Shown in pieces: positions 5,982 to 10,592 of a stretch of 10,592 nt of DNA. Positions within the stretch are counted from its first letter, which is position 1; every line of letters starts with the position of its first letter. Source of the stretch: Spirochaetales bacterium (GTDB lineage: Bacteria > Spirochaetota > Spirochaetia > DSM-16054 > Sediminispirochaetaceae); the NCBI GenBank assembly GCA_021767325.1, contig JAASTM010000033.1, forward strand, positions 1 to 10,592, read 5' to 3'. The notes beneath the pieces were generated by a model. The model saw only the letters and a program-made list of their open reading frames with translations. It searched no databases and was not told the DNA's origin. The position numbers and the translations under genes were made by a program.

Positions 5982-6893
5982 TTATTCCATGAGTTCCTGA
6001 ACATCCATGCCGGAAGCCTGCAGTACCTGACGGAAGGGATCGTAGAATTCGTCGCCGTGTTTTTCGAGTCCATTCCACTGGTAGGCGGTGTTGAGCGCCT
6101 CTTTGCCTTTTTCGGTCGAAGCGATCTTCAGAAGAGCATCTACGATTTCACCGCGCATCTCCTCGGAAATGGAGGGATGGAACTGTACGCCGTCGTTGGG
6201 GATGTCGGTGGTCACACCGATTACCACTACCTTGTCCATTACGTCCGGGTAGTCCTCTTCCAGGCGGGTACGGGCATCGACGTAGGTAGCCCCCACATCG
6301 GCATCGCCGTTATACACAGCAGAAACCACGGTATCGTGGCTGCCGGCGTCAACGATGTTCGCCAGGTCGGTTTCGGGATCAATACCTTCAGCTTTCATAG
6401 TGATCATGGGAATGATCCAGCTGCTGGTGGAGAGGGGATCGGCACGGGCGAATGTTTTCCCTTCGAAGTCGGCGACTTCGGTAATACCGCTGTCCTTCTG
6501 TGTGATGAACTGGCCGTTGTAGGTCGGGCTGCCGTAGCGGACAGCTACCAGTTCGGCTTCGGCAACGCCGCGGTCGGCGGCCATGATGTAGGCGAAAGTT
6601 GCCAGTGAGGCCATGTGGGCCTTGGGTGGATCGGCTGACATCGCTTCTACAACTCCAACATACTCGGTAGCAACATTGGTTTTGAAAAAGTAACCGGTTT
6701 CTTCCTGCAGCATGTCGGCAACCTCTTCGGCACCGGCAGCCACCCGTTCCATTTCACCGGACGGAACGAACGACCAGATAATCGGGTTTTCTTCGGTTCC
6801 TAGAGCGGGTTCCTTCTTCTGACACCCGGTAAGTACAAGAGCCAAGACGAGCAGAGCTGAAACAAATAGAATCAGAACTCTTTTTCTATTCAT
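5982..6893 (-). CDS. phnD: Phosphonate/phosphorus-oxyanion-binding lipoprotein of the ABC transporter
   Basis: A 303-residue PhnD-family substrate-binding protein. Residues 1-23 form a lipoprotein signal peptide (MNRKR then a hydrophobic core) ending in the lipobox LTGC with Cys24, so the mature protein is lipid-anchored outside the cytoplasmic membrane. The two-lobed binding fold is marked by WSFVPSGEMERV (40-51), DPLSTSSWIIPM (152-163, the STS loop that holds the oxyanion), AGSHDTVVSAVYNGDADVGATYVD (183-206, listed here in pieces: AGSHD, YNGDADVG, YVD) and IPNDGV (231-236). The start at 6893 is set by AAAGGAGG nine bases upstream and by the signal peptide; an upstream in-frame ATG at 6965 lies before the promoter's -10. 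First gene of the phnDCE operon. Substrate may be a phosphonate, phosphite or similar; the sequence does not decide. Confidence 0.93.
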   Translation of the reverse strand: MNRKRVLILFVSALLVLALVLTGCQKKEPALGTEENPIIWSFVPSGEMERVAAGAEEVADMLQEETGYFFKTNVATEYVGVVEAMSADPPKAHMASLATFAYIMAADRGVAEAELVAVRYGSPTYNGQFITQKDSGITEVADFEGKTFARADPLSTSSWIIPMITMKAEGIDPETDLANIVDAGSHDTVVSAVYNGDADVGATYVDARTRLEEDYPDVMDKVVVIGVTTDIPNDGVQFHPSISEEMRGEIVDALLKIASTEKGKEALNTAYQWNGLEKHGDEFYDPFRQVLQASGMDVQELME

Positions 6894-6902
6894 CCTTTTT
6901 GT

Positions 6903-6910
6903 CCTCCTTT
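6903..6910 (-). promoter_or_regulatory. SD that fixes the phnD start
   Basis: On the minus strand AAAGGAGG precedes the ATG at 6893 by nine bases. It rules out the longer frame starting at 6965. Confidence 0.85.
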
Positions 6911-6936
6911 GAGATTTTGCTAAAACTAGCCTAAGC

Positions 6937-6965
6937 ATTATATCGCGCGAAATATGAGTAGACAA
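6937..6965 (-). promoter_or_regulatory. Promoter of the phnDCE operon
   Basis: Reading the minus strand, TTGTCT (6965-6960) and a perfect TATAAT (6942-6937) are separated by exactly 17 bp. Transcription would start near 6930, giving a leader of about 37 bases with a strong SD. Confidence 0.8.
6939..6954. promoter_or_regulatory. Pseudo-palindrome overlapping the phnD -10, possible operator
   Basis: TCGCGCGA (6943-6950) is a perfect 8-bp palindrome. With its flanks the symmetry extends to 16 bp (6939-6954) with seven of eight base pairs matching. It covers the spacer next to the -10 and four bases of the -10 itself, a position where a bound repressor would block RNA polymerase. No regulator is identified. 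Confidence 0.45.
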
Positions 6966-7053
6966 TAAGGAATTTGCAAATATTTTGTTGTTATGCGCAG
7001 CGGCTTTACTTTCCAGCAGATAATGCGCTATTCTTAAAGCCCAAGGTGGTGTT

Positions 7054-8205
7054 ATGGCAACTGAAGAGAATTATGACGATATCCGGCCTTACCGTGACGA
7101 TGAAGTACCCCAGGTACTACAGCGTTTAAAGAACAGCCAGTGGCTCATGTCGGGGCTCAGAACGGTGTTTCTACCGAAAACTCCCCGCATTTTCGCGCCG
7201 CTGATGGATAAAATAATAAAAACCTATCTCAGTATTAAACTGGGCAATATACAGACCGTGGAGGCTTTTCAACGGAAAATTATCGTAGATACCCTCCTGC
7301 ATCCGATAGTGAAGAAGACCAGCAGCGGTCTTAGTTACAGCGGCATCGAAAACCTCGACCCGCAGCAGAACTATCTGTTTGTCTCCAATCATAGAGATAT
7401 AGTGCTCGATCCGGCCCTGCTCGATTATATCCTTTCGAAGAACGGCTTCGAGATGGCGCAGGTGGCTTTCGGCGACAATCTGCTGATAAACGACATCATT
7501 TCCGATCTCATCCGCATCAACCGGGGGGTAATTGTGAAGCGCAACATGCCGCCTCGGGAACAGTATGCCGCCAGCATGAAGCTATCCAACTATATCCGCA
7601 AAACCCTGGAGGAGGGCGAGTCGATTTGGATAGCCCAGTCGGCGGGGCGATCGAAAGACGGGATGGACATCACCAATCCGGCTATTATGAAGATGCTGTA
7701 TTTTGCCTATAAGCGTGACAAGATCAATTTTCATGACTTTTTGCGACAGACCAAAATAGTCCCGATTGCCATCTCATACCAGTACGACCCCTGTGACCGG
7801 ATGAAGGCCTGGGAGATTCACCGTAAACGCACCCGGGGTGAGCACAAGAAACGTAAGTACGAAGATCTGGTCAGTATTATGGCCGGAATCAAGGGCTTCA
7901 AGGGAAAAGTGCACTACCACTTCAATCCGCCTATGGAGCCGGTATACAACGACGAGAAAGAGCTGGTGGCGGCGATCGACGAGCGTATCCAGCACGGGTA
8001 TAAGTTGTGGTCGACCAACTTTATTGCCTACGACGTGATTCATAATACCAACCTCTTCGAACAGACCTACTCCGAGTTCGAAAAGCAGCGGTTTTTCCTG
8101 CGGTTCCGGCGCCTGTCCAAGCAGGTGCGCACCATACTGCTTGAGGCGTATGCGAATCCGGTTGCCAACAAGATGATGCATGGAAAAAAGATTCAAACTG
8201 TGTAA
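7054..8205 (+). CDS. PlsC-superfamily glycerophospholipid acyltransferase
   Basis: A 383-residue protein with the glycerolipid acyltransferase core at about 105-245. Such enzymes move a fatty acyl chain onto glycerol-phosphate or lyso-phosphatidate at the membrane. The boxes are atypical. Box I is NHRDIVLD (112-119): His113 with Asp at 119 or 115, instead of strict HX4D. Box II is NRGVIVKR (156-163). Box III reads IAQSAGRSKDG (193-203) where PlsC has FPEGTRS, so the usual Glu is missing. Box IV is KIVPIAISYQYDP (234-246). A hydrophilic C-terminal region of about 140 residues follows. No clear membrane span is seen, so it is cytoplasmic or peripheral. The SD AAGGTGG (7043-7049) is four bases from the ATG. 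It diverges from phnD; the promoter is unclear (a lone GATAAT at 7019-7024). The substrate is not known. Confidence 0.85.
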   Translation: MATEENYDDIRPYRDDEVPQVLQRLKNSQWLMSGLRTVFLPKTPRIFAPLMDKIIKTYLSIKLGNIQTVEAFQRKIIVDTLLHPIVKKTSSGLSYSGIENLDPQQNYLFVSNHRDIVLDPALLDYILSKNGFEMAQVAFGDNLLINDIISDLIRINRGVIVKRNMPPREQYAASMKLSNYIRKTLEEGESIWIAQSAGRSKDGMDITNPAIMKMLYFAYKRDKINFHDFLRQTKIVPIAISYQYDPCDRMKAWEIHRKRTRGEHKKRKYEDLVSIMAGIKGFKGKVHYHFNPPMEPVYNDEKELVAAIDERIQHGYKLWSTNFIAYDVIHNTNLFEQTYSEFEKQRFFLRFRRLSKQVRTILLEAYANPVANKMMHGKKIQTV

Positions 8206-8213
8206 ACTCAACT

Positions 8214-8236
8214 GCCGCGGTCCCCAGTACCGCGGC
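8214..8236 (+). promoter_or_regulatory. Hairpin directly before the exported-protein gene
   Basis: GCCGCGGT (8214-8221) and ACCGCGGC (8229-8236) form a perfect GC-rich 8-bp stem with a 7-base loop. It lies 8 bases after the acyltransferase stop and 6 bases before the ATG at 8243, in the place where an SD should be. No T run follows, so it is not an intrinsic terminator. Confidence 0.7.
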
Positions 8237-8242
8237 CTCACT

Positions 8243-8956
8243 ATGCGGACTCTTCTGCTGGCGGCCCTGGTGCTGGCAGCCCTGCTGTCGGCCGGCAGCT
8301 GCAGCGGACAGCCGCCCGAGCTGGCCCAGCTCTTCTGGCAGCTGAATGTGGTGTACGACACCCGAGCTTCAAGCCAGTACGAGGAGCTGACCCTCTTCGT
8401 GCATGCCGAAGACGCCGACGGCCTGCAGGATATCGACCAGCTGGAACTGCTGCACACGCAGCAGGAGCTGCTGTGGAGCTTTGACTCTTCGCAGTGGCGG
8501 ACGGTCGAGCGGGAGGGCGAGAGCTGGATTGGTGTAAACGGCATCCGTAAAAGCGCCGCCCGCACTCTGCCGCGGGGCGAGTACCGCGTGAAGTTGAGTG
8601 ATAAGGCCGGCGAGGCGGCGGAGACTACTTTTATAGTCAGCAGAGATATTAAGGGGCTGCAGAAGGGGAGACTGGCAAGCGGACGCTTCCCTGCGGCCGA
8701 GGTAGAGCCGCAGGGTCTTACGCTCTCCTCGAGTGCACCCGAGCTCTTACTCTCGCTTTATGATGGGGAAGGCGGGTTTATCCGGAGCGAGCTGGTCGAG
8801 CTGAGCGGGTCGGCGGAGTATACGCTTACCATCGATAACTGGACCGGCCGCTGGCCTGGGGCGCGCCGGCTCAGGCTTCAGCGATACGATGCGGCCGGCG
8901 GTTTCGGACTGGTCAGCGGCCCGTATGATTTGCCGGAGCTAACGGCGGAACAGTGA
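8243..8956 (+). CDS. Exported protein of unknown function, probable lipoprotein
   Basis: A 237-residue protein I do not recognise. Residues 1-19 are a strong signal peptide (MRTLLLAALVLAALLSAGS). Cys20 follows in AGSC, an imperfect lipobox, so lipid attachment is likely but not certain. The mature part has alternating hydrophobic strands, including EELTLFVHAEDADGLQDI (47-64) and RGEYRVKLSDKAGEAAETTF (111-130). The second looks like the last strands of an Ig/FN3-like beta sandwich. A second beta-rich part runs from about 145 to 230. The start at 8243 is chosen for the signal peptide; the frame is open to an ATG at 8180, but that would put 21 polar residues before it. Neither start has a good SD, and a hairpin lies just upstream. 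It follows the acyltransferase by 37 bases and may share its transcript. Its 3' end overlaps the convergent gene by 18 bases. Confidence 0.75.
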   Translation: MRTLLLAALVLAALLSAGSCSGQPPELAQLFWQLNVVYDTRASSQYEELTLFVHAEDADGLQDIDQLELLHTQQELLWSFDSSQWRTVEREGESWIGVNGIRKSAARTLPRGEYRVKLSDKAGEAAETTFIVSRDIKGLQKGRLASGRFPAAEVEPQGLTLSSSAPELLLSLYDGEGGFIRSELVELSGSAEYTLTIDNWTGRWPGARRLRLQRYDAAGGFGLVSGPYDLPELTAEQ

Positions 8957-9877
8957 GCCGAACAGAGATTCGGCAATGGACCGCAGGAGACCTTTGAGCT
9001 GTTCCCAGAGGCTCTTGCCGTATTTTTCGGAGTAGTCCAGAGCGGCTACCTTCAACGAGAAGTTATTCCCGTATTTGTTTTTTAATCCGTCCCAGTGTTT
9101 GATAATCCACATGTAGAGGTCGGCCATGGTTCGGCCGGGAAAGCGCGAGATGATGTTCTCCTGTTCGATAATCCGCACAATCGGCTTGTACAGGTTGTTG
9201 TACCAGGATGAGGCGGCATCGAGGAAGGATATCTCTTCTTCGCTGCCCTGGTTGAGGAAATACTTGTGTCCCTGTATATGCCGCAGCATCTCCACGTAGC
9301 GGCCGGGCTCTGAGAAGACGATCTCCTCCGGAGGGACGATCGTATCCAGCTGGGTGTCGCTGAAGACCTTCTTTTTCTCATAATCGATAACCGCGTCTTT
9401 CAGGTCGCTGACCGTCATGCCCGGCTTCAGGGGTATCTCCGAATCCAGTTCGATCACCTCGGCGTCGATTGCCTCGGTGCCCTGCATCCGCGCGACCGAA
9501 ACCCGGTGGTTCCCGTCCCGCACGAAATATACACCCCCGATCTCGTACAGCTTGATAGCCGGCAGAATGATATCCGACAGGTGGGCCCGGTCGACACTCT
9601 CCCAGCGGCCGCGGATGAAATCGCGTTTGGGCAAAAAGGCGCTGGTAAAATCGTTGTAGCGCCCCTCGCTGCCGACGATCTTATCGATCGCGACGCTCTG
9701 CATCCCCTTGTAACTCTCTTTTTTGGGTTTCAGCAGATTGCGCACGTCTTCGAGCGAGAGCAGGCGCTGGCGCTCGGGGGTAAGGGTATTGAGAAGCTGA
9801 GTGATGGTTGCCCGTGAACGGGCCTTATTAAAATCTTCACGGGCCTGGTTTTGGACAAAGAACGAGTTCTTTTTCAT
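8939..9877 (-). CDS. ParB/Srx-fold DGNHR-box protein of unknown function
   Basis: A 312-residue cytoplasmic protein. The central part (about 60-145) fits the ParB/sulfiredoxin fold: a MQSVAIDKIVGSEGR strand region (59-73), LPAIKLYEIGGVYFVRDGNHR (105-125, in pieces LPAIKLYEIG and VYFVRDGNHR) and VSVARMQGTEAIDAEVIEL (126-144). DGNHR corresponds to the nucleotide-binding GxxR/DGxHR box. The N-terminal helix region (10-50) and the C-terminal helical half (150-312) are not recognised; the latter carries RFPGRTMADLYMWI (245-258). There is no ParA partner, helix-turn-helix or parS-like site here, so a chromosome-partition role is unlikely. The ATG at 9877 overlaps the TGA of the upstream phosphoesterase gene (ATGA), with GAGG ten bases before it, which fixes the start. 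Possible activities include nucleotide hydrolysis or an NTP-dependent switch; none can be assigned. Confidence 0.8.
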   Translation of the reverse strand: MKKNSFFVQNQAREDFNKARSRATITQLLNTLTPERQRLLSLEDVRNLLKPKKESYKGMQSVAIDKIVGSEGRYNDFTSAFLPKRDFIRGRWESVDRAHLSDIILPAIKLYEIGGVYFVRDGNHRVSVARMQGTEAIDAEVIELDSEIPLKPGMTVSDLKDAVIDYEKKKVFSDTQLDTIVPPEEIVFSEPGRYVEMLRHIQGHKYFLNQGSEEEISFLDAASSWYNNLYKPIVRIIEQENIISRFPGRTMADLYMWIIKHWDGLKNKYGNNFSLKVAALDYSEKYGKSLWEQLKGLLRSIAESLFGSLFRR

Positions 9878-10560
9878 TTATCCGGAACCTCGATCTCTAC
9901 TATGGTGTGTTCGTAGGCATTCACGATTTTGGTCTCCTCGTAGGTGCTCTCCCGGATATCATTCAGGTCGTACAGATGTACATGTCCGTGAATCATATAG
10001 CGCGGTTTGAAGCGGTGCATAAACCACAGGAAGCTCTTGAACCCGCGGTGGCACAGATCCTCGCGGTCGTGGATTCCCTGCGGCGGAGCGTGGGTTAACA
10101 GAATATCCAGCCAGCGGCCGTGAAAGATTCTATGAAACAGCATCTGCGGGATGAGTTTTAGGATGTTCGTGAACATCTGGTACTCGCTGAACTGGTTCAT
10201 GCCGTTGTTGTAGCGCATACTCCCGCCCAGACCGGCGATAATCAGGCCTTCGATCCGCTTCACTTTTCCGCCAACGTAGATTGAACCGTAGGTCTTTTCG
10301 AGGAAGTCGTCCTTCATCATGAACTTTAGGTTCTCTTCACGGTACTCTTTCCGGTAATGACCGATGCGCTTCAGGTTGTGGTTTCCGAATACAAACAGGA
10401 GCGGCTTGTTCAGCGTGCTGACGATAAAGCCGTAATACGGCAGATCGAGATCTCCGGCGCTCAAGACCAAATCCACATCCTTGAAACGCTCTTTCAGTTG
10501 ATTTGAATAGATCAGCGGATCTACATGATCGGAAATACAGAGAATTTTTCGTTTCGCCAC
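9874..10560 (-). CDS. Calcineurin-like metallophosphoesterase
   Basis: A 228-residue single-domain phosphoesterase. Metal-binding boxes are in order: ISDHVD (9-14), GDLDLP (36-41), GNHN (59-62), LTHAPP (156-160) and HGHVH (191-195). These build the two-metal site that hydrolyses phosphate mono- or diesters. The first box departs from D-x-H: Asp11 is followed at once by His12, with Asp14 two further on, so metal 1 may be held differently. The start is a GTG at 10560; a stop codon lies two codons upstream and the first beta strand (KILCISD) begins at residue 5, so no other start fits. GGGAG (10572-10576 on the plus strand, read in reverse) stands 11 bases before it. It is translationally coupled to the DGNHR-box gene downstream. 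The promoter lies at or beyond the window edge. Substrate unknown. Confidence 0.88.
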   Translation of the reverse strand: MAKRKILCISDHVDPLIYSNQLKERFKDVDLVLSAGDLDLPYYGFIVSTLNKPLLFVFGNHNLKRIGHYRKEYREENLKFMMKDDFLEKTYGSIYVGGKVKRIEGLIIAGLGGSMRYNNGMNQFSEYQMFTNILKLIPQMLFHRIFHGRWLDILLTHAPPQGIHDREDLCHRGFKSFLWFMHRFKPRYMIHGHVHLYDLNDIRESTYEETKIVNAYEHTIVEIEVPDK

Positions 10561-10592
10561 AACCTACAGTGCTCCCAAATCTACACCCTTCA

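Noticed and set aside
5902..6078. Longer phnC start at 6078
   Set aside because: The added residues overlap phnD and have no ABC-ATPase similarity; the family N terminus begins at 5901.
5961..6608. Plus-strand open frame of 215 codons opposite phnD
   Set aside because: Antisense shadow of a complete PhnD lipoprotein gene.
7774..8565. Minus-strand open frame of 263 codons opposite the acyltransferase and exported-protein genes
   Set aside because: Spans two real plus-strand genes, with Ser/Arg-rich composition typical of shadow frames and no motif.
8957..8974. Hairpin GCCGAA/TTCGGC right after the exported-protein stop codon
   Set aside because: Only a 6-bp stem with no T run on either strand, and it lies inside the coding region of the convergent gene, so it is not supported as a terminator.
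8939..9877. Chromosome- or plasmid-partition ParB
   Set aside because: Only the DGNHR box and fold pattern are shared; no ParA neighbour, no HTH domain and no parS-like palindromes are present.
1..10592. Defence island, mobile element or CRISPR
   Set aside because: No transposase, integrase, terminal repeats, spacer-repeat periodicity or defence-type effector was seen; gene content is metabolic and envelope-related.

Overview
This is an ordinary bacterial chromosomal segment of moderate GC content. It carries ten complete genes and one more whose GTG start lies 32 bases from the right edge. I see no rRNA, tRNA, CRISPR array, transposon or phage gene. The organism is probably Gram-negative-like: there is one clear lipoprotein signal peptide (PhnD) and one plausible one. 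Promoter hexamers resemble sigma70/sigmaA sites and Shine-Dalgarno (SD) sequences are strong at most genes. The gene mix (stand-alone Lrp + gcvT, inactive-looking DHOD-like protein, PhnDCE with an oversized permease, PlsC-like acyltransferase, DGNHR-box protein plus phosphoesterase) reminds me of free-living Spirochaetota. That is a weak impression, not something the sequence proves.

Left part, plus strand (1-2846). An Lrp/AsnC-type regulator is followed 10 bases later by gcvT, the aminomethyltransferase of the glycine cleavage system. The stop codon of the regulator lies inside the SD of gcvT. A textbook hairpin terminator closes the unit. A separate unit with a near-consensus promoter (TTGTCA, 17 bp, TACAAT) expresses a dihydroorotate-dehydrogenase-like flavoprotein that lacks the catalytic SCPN/SSPN box. 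It ends at a bidirectional terminator.

Centre, minus strand (2856-6965). An operon reads phnD (binding lipoprotein), phnC (ATPase), phnE (permease), then an unrecognised P-loop kinase-like gene coupled to phnE by an ATGA overlap. No C-P lyase, phosphonatase or phosphite dehydrogenase gene is visible, so the substrate (phosphonate, phosphite or other phosphorus oxyanion) is open. PhnE is 504 residues, with about 300 extra N-terminal residues that form four predicted membrane spans and an extracytoplasmic IPT/TIG-like domain. The phnD promoter has a perfect TATAAT and a 16-bp pseudo-palindrome between its hexamers. An intergenic hairpin separates phnD from phnC.

Right part. Divergent from phnD are a PlsC-superfamily acyltransferase with atypical motifs and a small exported, possibly lipoprotein, gene of unknown function. 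The latter converges on, and overlaps by 18 bases, a minus-strand pair of a calcineurin-like metallophosphoesterase and a ParB/Srx-fold DGNHR-box protein, themselves joined by an ATGA overlap.

No intergenic stretch exceeds about 160 bases. I did not find an obviously new multi-gene system. The most unusual items are the PhnE architecture and the P-loop protein attached to the transporter operon.
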